Of a stretch of 64,000 nucleotides of DNA, positions 7,212 to 16,143 are shown one piece after another. Source of the DNA: Lentilactobacillus rapi DSM 19907 = JCM 15042 (GTDB lineage Bacteria > Bacillota > Bacilli > Lactobacillales > Lactobacillaceae); the NCBI RefSeq assembly GCF_001436255.1, contig NZ_AZEI01000019.1, positions 1 through 64,000 on the forward strand, in the 5' to 3' direction. The first letter of the stretch is position 1; each line of letters opens with the position of its first letter. Under the pieces are notes generated by a model that saw nothing but the letters and a program-made list of their open reading frames with translations, did no database searches and was not told the DNA's origin. Both the position numbers and the translations under genes were made by a program.

Positions 7212-8663
7212 ATGTTAAGTATTGGACTTTCGATGTTATGGTTATCACGTTTCCAGTTCGCGATGACCACGGTCTTCCATTTCTTCTTCGTTCCGTTTTC
7301 GATTGGTTTAGCTTTTATCGTTGCAATTATGGAAACGGTCTACGTTATTAAGAAAGATGAAGTCTACAAAAACATGGCAAAATTTTGGGGGAAGATTTTC
7401 CTGTATAGTTTTGCCGTGGGGGTTGTAACTGGTATTATCCAAGAATTCCAGTTTGGGATGAACTGGTCTGATTATTCACGGTTTATGGGTGATATCTTTG
7501 GTGCGCCATTAGCCATTGAAGCGTTGGCTGCTTTCTTCTTGGAGTCGACGTTCATTGGTCTTTGGATGTTTACTTGGGATCGCTTTAACAAAACGATTCA
7601 CTGTCTGTTTATCTGGTTAACTGCATTTGGGTCAACTTTATCCGCACTTTGGATTTTAGCTGCCAACAGTTTTATGCAGAATCCGGTTGGGTATGCGATG
7701 AACGCTGCTCAGCACAAAGTTGAAATGACCAGTTTTTCAGCTGTTATCATGAACCGTCAACTATGGAATGAATTTCCACACGTTATCTTTGGCGCGTTCT
7801 TAACGGCTGCATTTGTGGTTGCCGGCTGTTCAGCATGGCGACTGTTAAAGAAGGATCACGAGAACTTCTACCGCAAATCAATGAAGGTTTCATTAATTAT
7901 CGGTTTGCTGGCCTGCATGGGTTCTGTATGGTCCGGTGATACGCAAACTCGTTACTTGATTAATAATCAACCAATGAAGTTTGCCGCAATGGAAGGAATT
8001 TATAAGAATTCTACTGAAAAAGGTGATTGGTCACTCGCACAAGGGACTAAGGGTCATCAAAAGACTTGGTCAATTGAAATCCCTTATGTGCTCAATATTT
8101 TGGGCCATCACAGTTTGAATGGTACCTTTAAGGGCCAAGAACAAGTCAACAAAGAATTAAAGGCTAAGTATAACAAGAACGGGGAAACTCGTAACTACTA
8201 TGTACCAACACGAACCTTGTTCTGGAGCTTCAGAATCATGGCCATTTCCGCTGGCTTGTTTGGCTTAGTGGCAATTATCGGCTTATGGTTCAATCGTAAG
8301 AAGTCTCAAAGCATTATGAGGCAACGCTGGTTCTTGTATGTAATGGGACTCATGGTATGGTTACCATTTATTGTTAACACCTGTGGCTGGTTCATCACTG
8401 AATTTGGTCGTTACCCTTGGGTTGTCTATGGGTTGTTAACAATTGCGGATGCCGTATCGCCAACTTCTACCGTCGCAAGCCTCATGTTTACGAACATCGT
8501 TTACTTCTTGATATTCGCATCACTTGGAGCAGTTATGATTATCTTGAGTCATCGAGTCCTCAAGCAAGGACCAGATTCTGTGACGACTGATGGCTATTCA
8601 TCCAAGCCTGAAAAGACTTCCAAAGTAGATCCTTATGAAATGGGGGCGGCTCATAATGACTAA
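7212..8663 (+). CDS. cydA: Cytochrome bd ubiquinol/menaquinol oxidase subunit I
   Basis: A 483-residue haem-carrying subunit that oxidises quinol and reduces oxygen to water in the membrane. The haem ligands are recognisable: His23 (E. coli His19), His190 in NEFPHVIFG, and Met343 in the FRIM motif, with Glu103 and Glu111 in the proton path. The quinol loop between about 290 and 335 is short, the form usual in Firmicutes. It starts at ATG behind AAGGGGGGATATAATA. Its stop overlaps cydB by 8 nt. It depends on haem, which the neighbouring operon probably imports. Confidence 0.97.
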   Translation: MLSIGLSMLWLSRFQFAMTTVFHFFFVPFSIGLAFIVAIMETVYVIKKDEVYKNMAKFWGKIFLYSFAVGVVTGIIQEFQFGMNWSDYSRFMGDIFGAPLAIEALAAFFLESTFIGLWMFTWDRFNKTIHCLFIWLTAFGSTLSALWILAANSFMQNPVGYAMNAAQHKVEMTSFSAVIMNRQLWNEFPHVIFGAFLTAAFVVAGCSAWRLLKKDHENFYRKSMKVSLIIGLLACMGSVWSGDTQTRYLINNQPMKFAAMEGIYKNSTEKGDWSLAQGTKGHQKTWSIEIPYVLNILGHHSLNGTFKGQEQVNKELKAKYNKNGETRNYYVPTRTLFWSFRIMAISAGLFGLVAIIGLWFNRKKSQSIMRQRWFLYVMGLMVWLPFIVNTCGWFITEFGRYPWVVYGLLTIADAVSPTSTVASLMFTNIVYFLIFASLGAVMIILSHRVLKQGPDSVTTDGYSSKPEKTSKVDPYEMGAAHND

Positions 8664-9669
8664 TCTGCAATTACTTTGGTTTCTGTTGATTGGTGTCCTG
8701 TTCAGTGGATTCTTCTTCCTGGAAGGATTTGATTTCGGGATTGGAATGGCTGTTCGATTCTTCGCAAAGAATCGTGATGAACGGGATGTCGTGATTCAAA
8801 CAATTGGACCTCATTGGGATGGTAACGAAGTTTGGCTGATTACTGCTGGTGGTGCGATGTTTGCATCGTTCCCGATGTGGTATGCATCACTATTCTCCGG
8901 TTATTATCTGGTGTTGTTCCTGATTTTGGTTGCCTTGATCTTCCGAGGGGTTTCGTTTGAATTTCGCGCTAATATGCAAACGGATACTTGGCGAAACTTC
9001 TGGGAATGGGCAGCTTCAATTGGCAGTTTCTGTGCAGCGTTCCTCTTTGGAATGATGTTTGTCAGCATGATTCAAGGAATGCCGATTGATGCTAATGGTA
9101 ATATCTTTGGTAGTTTCACTGATTATGTCAATTGGTTCTCATTAGTTGGTGGGGTTGCAGTTTCATTGCTGTGCTTCATCCATGGCTTGAACTTCCTGCG
9201 ATTGAAGACAACCGGTGAACTTCGTGATCGGGCTCAAAAGTGGAGTAAGATTCTCTATCCGGTCTTACTAGCTGGTGAAGTTGTCTTTGTCATCCTGCTT
9301 TACTTGACTACTGATTTCTTTACCAAGAAGCCAGTATCAACATGGTCCATCTTGATTGCTTTGGTTATTTTTACCTTGGCTGCATGGTGGGGCGCTCAAG
9401 CAAAGCACGACTGGGCATCATTCATCGCCAGTGGGCTGTCACTTATCAGTGTGGTTGTCCTGATTTTCAATGGATTATTCCCACGAGTTATGATTGCTAA
9501 TAACAGTGCAAACTCAATCTTAATTAAAAATGCATCAAGTTCTCCATACACGTTGCACCTGATGACAATTTTAACGTTTACGATTTTGCCAATTGTTCTG
9601 ATTTACTTTATTTGGAGCTATTGGGTATTCTATAAGCGCTTGAAGTCACCGAGGGCTGCAGAACAATAA
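8656..9669 (+). CDS. cydB: Cytochrome bd oxidase subunit II
   Basis: A 337-residue membrane subunit that pairs with CydA. It opens with the family signature FFLEGFDFGIGM near residue 20, followed by GPHWDGNEVWLITAGGAMFASFP, and has about eight or nine helices. The ATG at 8656 lies inside the cydA end (ATGACTAA overlap) with GGGGGCGG upstream, so the two are translationally coupled. A frame starting seven codons earlier lacks a ribosome site. Confidence 0.96.
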   Translation: MTNLQLLWFLLIGVLFSGFFFLEGFDFGIGMAVRFFAKNRDERDVVIQTIGPHWDGNEVWLITAGGAMFASFPMWYASLFSGYYLVLFLILVALIFRGVSFEFRANMQTDTWRNFWEWAASIGSFCAAFLFGMMFVSMIQGMPIDANGNIFGSFTDYVNWFSLVGGVAVSLLCFIHGLNFLRLKTTGELRDRAQKWSKILYPVLLAGEVVFVILLYLTTDFFTKKPVSTWSILIALVIFTLAAWWGAQAKHDWASFIASGLSLISVVVLIFNGLFPRVMIANNSANSILIKNASSSPYTLHLMTILTFTILPIVLIYFIWSYWVFYKRLKSPRAAEQ

Positions 9670-9696
9670 AGTGTGTGACAAGTAAGATTTGAACAT

Positions 9697-9753
9697 CAAC
9701 TAAATAACAGGTTGTGGTGCGGTTTTTGCGTACTGCAACCTGTTATTTAGTTG
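9697..9753. repeat. 18-bp perfect inverted repeat between cydAB and cydDC
   Basis: CAACTAAATAACAGGTTG (9697-9714) is followed, after 21 nt, by its exact complement (9736-9753). There is no T tract after it, so it is not a standard terminator. In RNA it would form a very stable stem 28 nt after the cydB stop, suited to protecting or processing the cydAB message or to weakening expression of cydDC. Confidence 0.8.
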
Positions 9754-9809
9754 AGGGGTAAGAAAGTGACTTATTGAAGTAAATGAGATCGCCATTTCCC
9801 CAAATTCCG

Positions 9810-9850
9810 TTGATTATGTATATCATTGTGATCAATTTTTAACTATACTA
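9810..9850 (+). promoter_or_regulatory. Possible separate promoter of cydDC
   Basis: A -10-like TATACT lies at 9844-9849, 34 nt before the cydD start. Upstream stand TTGAT and ATCAA half-sites (9810-9835) and a TTGTGA that resembles half of a Rex operator. A good -35 is missing, so the call is tentative. Confidence 0.35.
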
Positions 9851-9883
9851 AAGGCAGTATGAATGAGTAGGGGGAGTGAAGTT

Positions 9884-11614
9884 TTGATTGATAAACGCTT
9901 ATTTAATTTGCCAGGGATGAGACGATACGTCATCATTCTTGGAATTCTAGTTTTTCTGCAAGCGATTGCAATTATTGTTCAAGCCAGATATTTGTCGATT
10001 GCAATTGTTAATTTGTGGAACCTCATGCCAATCGGTTCGATCATTTTGCCGACGAGTATTTTTACGGTCGCTTTTTTATGTCGCCATTTATTGACGGTGT
10101 GGCAGAACCGGGTGCTATTTCCATTTGTTGAAAAAACAAGTGGTGACATGCGCGAAAGCCTGATGGCAAAGATTTTTCGGTTAGGCCCGGCAGAAATTGA
10201 CAAACGGGGGACTGGAAACATCGTCACAATGGCTTTGGAAGGAATCGACCAAGTTCAAACTTACTTGATGCTCGTTATTATCAAGATGTTGGACATGTCG
10301 ATCACACCATGGTTAATTTTGATTTATATTTTATTTATTCGCTGGGAACAAGCACTTTTTCTATTCATCATTTTTCCAGTTATTATTTTATTTATGGTGA
10401 TTTTAGGCTTAGCTGCCCAAAGCAAGGCAGATCGTCAATATGAAGGTTATCAGCATTTGTCAAATCACTTTGTTGATACGTTGCGGGGGCTTTCAACTCT
10501 GAAGCAGTTGGGCCTCTCAAAACGATACGCCAATAATGTCTATTCAGTTAGTGAATCTTATCGAACTGAAACCATGTCCACGCTAAGAATTGCGTTGACC
10601 TCAACGTTTGCTTTGGATTTTTTCACAACGTTATCTATCGCGGTCGTTGCTGTTTTCCTTGGGTTTGATTTGCTGGATGGCAAGGTCATGCTGTTGCCAG
10701 CGTTGACAATTTTGGTGCTGGCGCCGGAATACTTCTTGCCAATTCGTAACTTTGCCAATGACTATCACGCAACCCTGAATGGAAAAAATGCGATGTCAGC
10801 CGTTCTGGATGTGCTGCATCAACCTGAAATGAAACAACGGGATGAATTACCTGATTTCAAGTGGAATCAAGACTCCATGCTCACATTGGATCACGTCAAC
10901 TTTACCTATCCTGAAACGACCCAACCGGCATTAAAAAATATTTCGGTGACGATCAAAGGGATGCAAAAGATTGGCATCATTGGTGCCTCGGGTTCTGGGA
11001 AATCGACGTTGATTAATTTAATTGGGGGATTCCTATCTCCTGATAAGCCGGATCAAGTTGCCATTGACGGCCACAAGTTACCCCATTTGGATCAGGCGGC
11101 ATGGCAGAAAAATTTCTTATATATCCCACAGAATCCTTATTTGTTCCACGCAACCTTAGCGGATAATATTTCGTTTTATGTGGATAATGCGTCAAAACAG
11201 TCGATTGAGGATGCTGCCCAGCGAGCTGGTTTGACTGAATGGATAAAAAGATTGCCTGCCGGACTTGATACCATGATTGGTGAAGGGGCTCGAACAGTCA
11301 GCGGTGGTCAGGCCCAACGAATTGCGCTTGCACGGGCATTCTTGGATACTGATCGGAAGGTTTTACTGTTTGATGAACCCACTGCTCATTTGGATATTGA
11401 AACTGAAGCTGCATTAAAAAAAGATATCCTGCCAGTCTTCAGTGACCACTTGGTATTCTTCGCAACCCATCGGCTTCATTGGATTGGTGAAATGGATTAC
11501 GTGCTCGTCATGGATCACGGCAAATTGGTCGAACAGGGAACGCCCGCTGAACTTGCTCAGAAGAACGGCGACTATGTCAAATTACGTTCAGAAATGGAGG
11601 CGTCCGACCTATGA
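9884..11614 (+). CDS. cydD: ABC exporter CydD, needed for cytochrome bd assembly
   Basis: About 576 residues: six membrane helices (about 12-300) then an ATPase domain with Walker A GASGSGKST near 367, signature VSGGQAQR near 470 and Walker B VLLFDEPTAHLD. With CydC it forms a heterodimeric exporter required for maturation of the bd oxidase; the family exports reduced thiols and has been linked to haem handling. Start TTG 9884 is preferred because GGGGGAG precedes it by 8 nt. The in-frame ATG at 9863 has no such site. It overlaps cydC by 4 nt. Confidence 0.92.
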   Translation: MIDKRLFNLPGMRRYVIILGILVFLQAIAIIVQARYLSIAIVNLWNLMPIGSIILPTSIFTVAFLCRHLLTVWQNRVLFPFVEKTSGDMRESLMAKIFRLGPAEIDKRGTGNIVTMALEGIDQVQTYLMLVIIKMLDMSITPWLILIYILFIRWEQALFLFIIFPVIILFMVILGLAAQSKADRQYEGYQHLSNHFVDTLRGLSTLKQLGLSKRYANNVYSVSESYRTETMSTLRIALTSTFALDFFTTLSIAVVAVFLGFDLLDGKVMLLPALTILVLAPEYFLPIRNFANDYHATLNGKNAMSAVLDVLHQPEMKQRDELPDFKWNQDSMLTLDHVNFTYPETTQPALKNISVTIKGMQKIGIIGASGSGKSTLINLIGGFLSPDKPDQVAIDGHKLPHLDQAAWQKNFLYIPQNPYLFHATLADNISFYVDNASKQSIEDAAQRAGLTEWIKRLPAGLDTMIGEGARTVSGGQAQRIALARAFLDTDRKVLLFDEPTAHLDIETEAALKKDILPVFSDHLVFFATHRLHWIGEMDYVLVMDHGKLVEQGTPAELAQKNGDYVKLRSEMEASDL

Positions 11615-13350
11615 AAGGATTAAGAGAAACGTTTGCCCACGATACTTGGGTAATGCCTTATCTGAGAAAGTATAAGGGCCTATTAATTTTGGTTCTGTTT
11701 CTAGGATTTATGACCTTCTTCTCTGGTGGTGCGTTGATGTTTAACTCCGGCTACCTGATTAGTGAGGCCGCCAGACAGCCTTCAAGCATCATTTATATTT
11801 ATGTACCCGTTGTTTTGGCCAGGGCATTTGGAATCGCCAGACCAACGTTTAGGTACATTGAGCGGCTGACGAGTCACAATTGGGTTCTCAAAATTGTCTC
11901 TGATTTTAGAAAGAAACTGTATCAAACAGTCGAGCGCAAAGCTTCGGCAATTCAACGATCCCATCAGACCGGCGATATTTTGAGTATTCTGGCAGATGAT
12001 ATTGATCATATTGAAAATCTTTATTTGAGAACCGTTTTTCCAATGGTGATTGGCTGGCTGTTATACTTGTTCATCGTCATTGGGGTTGGCTCACTGAATT
12101 GGGTCGTTGGCTTATTGATGCTGCTGTTACTGGGGATTATCGTAATTGTGCTGCCCCTTGCCTCTGTGGCAACCAACGGCGTTCGCGAGTATCGACAACA
12201 TCAGATTCAACATGAATTCTATACAAACTTAACGGATGAAGTGCTCGGATTGGGTGACTGGCTAATTTCTGGCAGATATGATGACTTCATCAATTTACAG
12301 AAAAAGCCCATCAAACAAATTGCCCAACTGCGCAAAAAAGACCATTATTTCCAGTGGTGGCGCTCGTTCTTTGTCCAATTTGTCGTCTTGTTAACGACCA
12401 TTACGCTATTGATCTGGGCAGCCAACTCGTTCACTGCGACTAAATCGTTGGCAAACTGGGTTGCGGCGTTTGCGTTGGCCATTTTCCCTGCAGTTTCACC
12501 ATTCCTCAATATGAGTCAGGGACTTTCGGAGTGGCCGGTTTATCGACGTTCAATTGAGCGGGTCAACCAACTCGATAGAGATCAACCTGCAAAGGTCGAC
12601 CAGAATCAGTTGGAAGGTCATTTCAAAGAATTAAAAATTGCCAATGTTACTTTTAAATATCCAGATGGTGATCGAAACATCGTCAACGACATTTCAATGA
12701 CGATCCATCCCGGTGAAAAGGTTGCTTTACTAGGACCTAGTGGAACGGGGAAAAGTACCTTCCTGAAGTTACTGGTTGGGGATTTGATTCCTAACGATGG
12801 TCAAATTTTGGCTAATGGTAAGGACGTTTCATCTTTGCAGAAAGTTCGTTCCTCGTTATTTGGTATCCTGGACCAGCAACCATACTTGTTTGATACAACT
12901 GTTATGAATAACGTTCGATTGGGTAATACAAATGCAACGGATGATGAAATCAAAGACGCGATTGCTGCGGTTGGGTTAAAAGATCTGATTGAATCGCTCC
13001 CAGATCAGTATAATACTGAAGTTCAAGAAACTGGTAAACGATTCTCAGGTGGTGAACGACAACGGTTGTCCTTGGCAAGAATTTTGCTGCAGGATGCGCC
13101 AATTATCATCTTGGATGAACCAACAGTCAGTTTGGACCCGATTACCGAGAAAAAGTTATTGGATCAAGTGTTTGACTTGCTCCACAATAAAACGATTATT
13201 TGGGTTACTCACCATTTGGCAGGAATTGCCCACGTGGATCAAGTACGATTCTTGGAAAATGGCCACTTTGATATGCAGGGAACCCCTCAGGAACTGTATC
13301 AGCAGGAGCCAAGGTTCAGGCAGTTGTATGATTTGGATAGAGGAAAGTAA
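11611..13350 (+). CDS. cydC: ABC exporter CydC, partner of CydD
   Basis: A 579-residue ABC exporter half with six helices in the first 300 residues, Walker A GPSGTGKST near 375, signature FSGGERQR and Walker B IIILDEPTVSLD. The ATGA overlap with cydD and its GGAGG site point to coupled synthesis of a heterodimer. It closes the cyd gene set; 178 nt follow before the next gene, with only a weak AGCCA/TGGCT stem. Confidence 0.93.
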   Translation: MKGLRETFAHDTWVMPYLRKYKGLLILVLFLGFMTFFSGGALMFNSGYLISEAARQPSSIIYIYVPVVLARAFGIARPTFRYIERLTSHNWVLKIVSDFRKKLYQTVERKASAIQRSHQTGDILSILADDIDHIENLYLRTVFPMVIGWLLYLFIVIGVGSLNWVVGLLMLLLLGIIVIVLPLASVATNGVREYRQHQIQHEFYTNLTDEVLGLGDWLISGRYDDFINLQKKPIKQIAQLRKKDHYFQWWRSFFVQFVVLLTTITLLIWAANSFTATKSLANWVAAFALAIFPAVSPFLNMSQGLSEWPVYRRSIERVNQLDRDQPAKVDQNQLEGHFKELKIANVTFKYPDGDRNIVNDISMTIHPGEKVALLGPSGTGKSTFLKLLVGDLIPNDGQILANGKDVSSLQKVRSSLFGILDQQPYLFDTTVMNNVRLGNTNATDDEIKDAIAAVGLKDLIESLPDQYNTEVQETGKRFSGGERQRLSLARILLQDAPIIILDEPTVSLDPITEKKLLDQVFDLLHNKTIIWVTHHLAGIAHVDQVRFLENGHFDMQGTPQELYQQEPRFRQLYDLDRGK

Positions 13351-13455
13351 AGCGTCTTGCCCAGAGTAGTTGAAATTGAGCCGTTGATTATAGCCATTTT
13401 AAACTGGCTTTCAATCTGGCTACAACCATTGTTCTGAATGGGGTTAAGGCGCAGC

Positions 13456-13483
13456 TTGCGAAATTCGGTATTTCCTGTATGAT
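13456..13483 (+). promoter_or_regulatory. Promoter of the SGNH protein gene
   Basis: TTGCGA (13456-13461) and TATGAT (13478-13483) are separated by 16 nt, 45 nt before the start codon. Confidence 0.5.
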
Positions 13484-13528
13484 GGTTCATAGTTCGAATT
13501 CTACTGGATTATCATTAAAGGAGTTAAC

Positions 13529-14233
13529 ATGCAAAAACAGTCTCACTTATTCAGTCGTTATTTGATCGTCGGCATTGCGGGGATCATTGCTTTAAGTATC
13601 CTCACGCTTATGACGGCTACTGCACCCAGTCACTCAACAGACACCGACGCTTCTGCCAATACCCGCACGAAAAGGAGTCCGAGCATTCACTTAACCAAAC
13701 GTGAAAAGAAGGTTGCCAGCAAGTACAAATTGACGAAGTTGCAGACCAGAACAGCATCGAAAACCCCGATCACCGCCATTGGGGACTCCGTGATGTTGGA
13801 TGTCAAGCCCAATATTAAGCAAGCTTTCCGCCATAGTGCTGTGAGTGGGTCAGTTGGCCGCCAATTTTATTCATTGCCTAAAATTGTTCGGAACCTCAAA
13901 GCGCATGGTCATCTGGGCAAATATATTGTCATCAACTTAGGAACAAATGGACCGCCAACTCAGGCAGATATCAATTCGGTCCTGAAAACGGTTGGCAAAA
14001 AACGGCAGATCTTTTGGATTAATACAAGAGTCCCCCGTCATTGGCAAGCAACAACCAACCGGCTAATTGCTAAGAATGCTCAAAAACATGCCAATGTACA
14101 CGTGGTCAATTGGTATAAAGCCAGTAAAGGTCATTCTGGTTGGTTTGCCAGTGACCGAGTTCATGTTGATTTAACTGGAGCTCGTTACTATACCCGCGAA
14201 TTGGTGAAGAAAATTTCAGATGTCTTGAATTGA
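13529..14233 (+). CDS. Membrane-anchored SGNH hydrolase (OatA C-domain-like)
   Basis: A 234-residue protein with one N-terminal membrane helix (about 10-32), a basic stalk, then an SGNH/GDSL domain from about residue 83. Block I is AIGDSVM with the nucleophile Ser, the middle blocks are VGRQF and NLGTNG, and the last is DRVHVDLTG with the Asp-x-x-His pair. The fold matches the extracellular catalytic domain of peptidoglycan O-acetyltransferase OatA, but the ten-helix acyltransferase half is absent. It may be an O-acetylesterase or a stand-alone transferase; the substrate is unknown. It has a good AAAGGAG site 8 nt before ATG. Confidence 0.82.
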   Translation: MQKQSHLFSRYLIVGIAGIIALSILTLMTATAPSHSTDTDASANTRTKRSPSIHLTKREKKVASKYKLTKLQTRTASKTPITAIGDSVMLDVKPNIKQAFRHSAVSGSVGRQFYSLPKIVRNLKAHGHLGKYIVINLGTNGPPTQADINSVLKTVGKKRQIFWINTRVPRHWQATTNRLIAKNAQKHANVHVVNWYKASKGHSGWFASDRVHVDLTGARYYTRELVKKISDVLN

Positions 14234-14250
14234 TGTTTCAAAAAGTTCGA

Positions 14251-14462
14251 GATTGCGACGAAAGGCGAATTGATCCCAGAATTTAAGCCAAAAAAGATTG
14301 GGCATATATTAATTTCCAATCAGTGATTGTTCGTTTGGATCGCTGTAGCCACTTAGATAAAAGCTGTTCCAAACGGCTGATCCCAGAATTTAATGAAAAG
14401 AACCAACTATTCCAAATCAGGAATAGTTGGTTCTTTTCATTAAATTCTGGGATCAAAACGCC
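14251..14462. repeat. Non-coding repeat element, copy 1 (about 210 bp)
   Basis: This copy fills most of the gap 14234-14550. The left end carries GACGAAAGGCGAATTGATCC then CAGAATTTAAGCC. The middle holds CAATCAGTGAT...TTTGGATCGC (14317-14343). The right end is a hairpin with perfectly complementary 35-nt arms (14379-14413 and 14420-14454) and a 6-nt loop. The reverse complement of 40225-40440 matches it along its whole length with substitutions. It has no coding capacity. The ends are inverted copies of each other, as in a miniature transposable element. Confidence 0.85.
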
Positions 14463-14550
14463 TATTATCTCAATCTCTTTTCAATGGCAAGAATTGCAGT
14501 TTCCTCCAAGTCTTGTAGCGGGTTCGGATACAATTAATGACATATGTTGG

Positions 14551-15108
14551 TTATTCAACGAGCTTTGCCAATTCTTCGAATGCGATTGGCAAGGTTTTAT
14601 CGTCACCCAAATCAGTAAAATGATGCCCATGGGGAACTAACACGTATTTGGCGTGTAAATGGCGGGCCATTGTTAGGGTGTACTGATAAGGAACGCTTGG
14701 GTCATCCATTGCAGAAATGACGGTGACTTTTCGAATCTTTGGAAGGACGTTGGAATAGTCGACTGGATGCTCAGTGAAGCTGTCTAGTTCCGGAATTGTC
14801 CAAATGGGTTCATCAAATCCAGAAACTAACAGAACGTTGATATGATGAATATCGTGGGCTTCCAAGTAATGCAGTACTTGAATACAGCCCAAACTATGAC
14901 CAACCAACGTTATCCCATCATGGGGATCGATGGTTTGATCACAATAGTTATTCCATGCGGAAACTGTGGGATGGTAAGAATCTGGAAAATTCAGTTTCTT
15001 AAATGGGATTTTCAAGTTTTCTTCAACTTGAGCTTCAAGCCATGGAAACCAGTGGTCCGCCGCAAATGACGTGTAACCATGGAACATATATACAGTCGAT
15101 TCTGCCAT
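14551..15108 (-). CDS. Small alpha/beta serine hydrolase (RBBP9/YdeN family)
   Basis: A 185-residue cytosolic alpha/beta hydrolase. The nucleophile elbow GHSLG lies near residue 72, an Asp follows in SAMDDPSVP near 136, and the catalytic His is in PHGHHFTD near 162. The early FHGYTSFAADHWFPWL matches the RBBP9/YdeN group, whose substrates are poorly known. The ATG at 15108 is chosen for AGGTGA just upstream. It starts 20 nt after the prenyl synthase stop on the same strand, so the two are likely co-transcribed. Confidence 0.85.
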   Translation of the reverse strand: MAESTVYMFHGYTSFAADHWFPWLEAQVEENLKIPFKKLNFPDSYHPTVSAWNNYCDQTIDPHDGITLVGHSLGCIQVLHYLEAHDIHHINVLLVSGFDEPIWTIPELDSFTEHPVDYSNVLPKIRKVTVISAMDDPSVPYQYTLTMARHLHAKYVLVPHGHHFTDLGDDKTLPIAFEELAKLVE

Positions 15109-15128
15109 AATTTCACCTGAATTCACGA

Positions 15129-16103
15129 TTATTGATCTCTTGAGAGAAGCAATTGGGTTAGAGCTTTCAAGTCAACTTTGGCTTGTTGATCGGGCAGTTG
15201 AGAAATCAGGTCTAACGCCTCTGATGTCAACTGATGAGCAATCTCAAGCGACTTTGCCACGCCGCCAGATTCAATCACGATGCGTTGGATTTCTGAGATG
15301 TCTGGGGGGAGTAGCTGCTGCTTCTTTGCCAGTAGTGGCTTCAGCGCTTTGGTTTGTTGATTGGCTAAAATGAGTGGTAGGGTATAGACGCCGGATTGAA
15401 GATCTTCCAAAACTGGCTTGCGGGTCTTCTTTGTGTTACCTTGATAATCTAAAACGTCATCCAGAATTTGGTAGGCCTGGCCAATCTTTAAGCCAATCTC
15501 GCCGCCGAGTGTCACAAGCTTAGTCGGTGCGTTGGTCAAAATTGCTCCCTGTTGGAAACTTAATTTGAATAGCTCCGCTGTTTTACCGGTGATTTCATGA
15601 AAATAATCGGCTTCGCTCATTTTCGGATTATAATTATAGCTCATTTGATCCAGTTCACCGTTCAAAATAGTTTGCATGGCCTCAACATGGCGTTGCATAT
15701 TTTTTGGATCTTGCGTAGCCTTTAAGACCTCGGTGAAGTAACATGTAAATAGATAGTCTCCAGCGTAGATGGCATTTTTTTGACCGAATTCAGTGTGAAC
15801 GGTGGCAACCCCTCTGCGAATTGGAGATTGGTCAATCACATCATCGTGAATCAGGGTCGCCACATGAAGCAGTTCAAGAGCGGCAGCACCAGATCGTAGC
15901 GTATTGGGATCGGTTGGCTGACCAAACTCAGAAAATAGATAGAAAAATCCAGGCCGCAGAAGCTTTCCACTTGCTTTAAGCAATTGTAAAACTTTATGAT
16001 GAATGGGTTGGTTATTGAGACTGACTGCTGTTAACAAGTAAGGCTGCAAATCAGTTAATTTTGTTTGAATTTGTGGGAATTGACGCCAGAGTTGATGAAC
16101 CAT
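15129..16103 (-). CDS. Long-chain polyprenyl diphosphate synthase (hexa/heptaprenyl type)
   Basis: A 324-residue trans-isoprenyl diphosphate synthase. The first Asp-rich motif is HDDVID near residue 82 and the second DDVLDYQGN near 210, with KLLRPGF and RRGVATVH as the usual substrate-binding blocks. It would elongate farnesyl diphosphate by adding isopentenyl units to make the side chain of menaquinone. Its position beside ndh and cydABCD supports a quinone role. ATG 16103 is chosen for GAGGT upstream; a TTG four codons earlier is less likely. No menA/ubiA-type prenyltransferase gene is in the window. Confidence 0.88.
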   Translation of the reverse strand: MVHQLWRQFPQIQTKLTDLQPYLLTAVSLNNQPIHHKVLQLLKASGKLLRPGFFYLFSEFGQPTDPNTLRSGAAALELLHVATLIHDDVIDQSPIRRGVATVHTEFGQKNAIYAGDYLFTCYFTEVLKATQDPKNMQRHVEAMQTILNGELDQMSYNYNPKMSEADYFHEITGKTAELFKLSFQQGAILTNAPTKLVTLGGEIGLKIGQAYQILDDVLDYQGNTKKTRKPVLEDLQSGVYTLPLILANQQTKALKPLLAKKQQLLPPDISEIQRIVIESGGVAKSLEIAHQLTSEALDLISQLPDQQAKVDLKALTQLLLSRDQ

Positions 16104-16143
16104 GAGATACCTCAATCTTTAACGAATTTTAACTACAACATCT

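Noticed and set aside
9826-9843. Rex binding site before cydD
   Set aside because: Only one half, TTGTGA, is present; the expected TCACAA half is missing, so it is mentioned but not called.
14323-14640. Plus-strand frame of 105 codons
   Set aside because: It runs across the repeat hairpin and into the antisense of the hydrolase gene; the product is low in sense and has no ribosome site.
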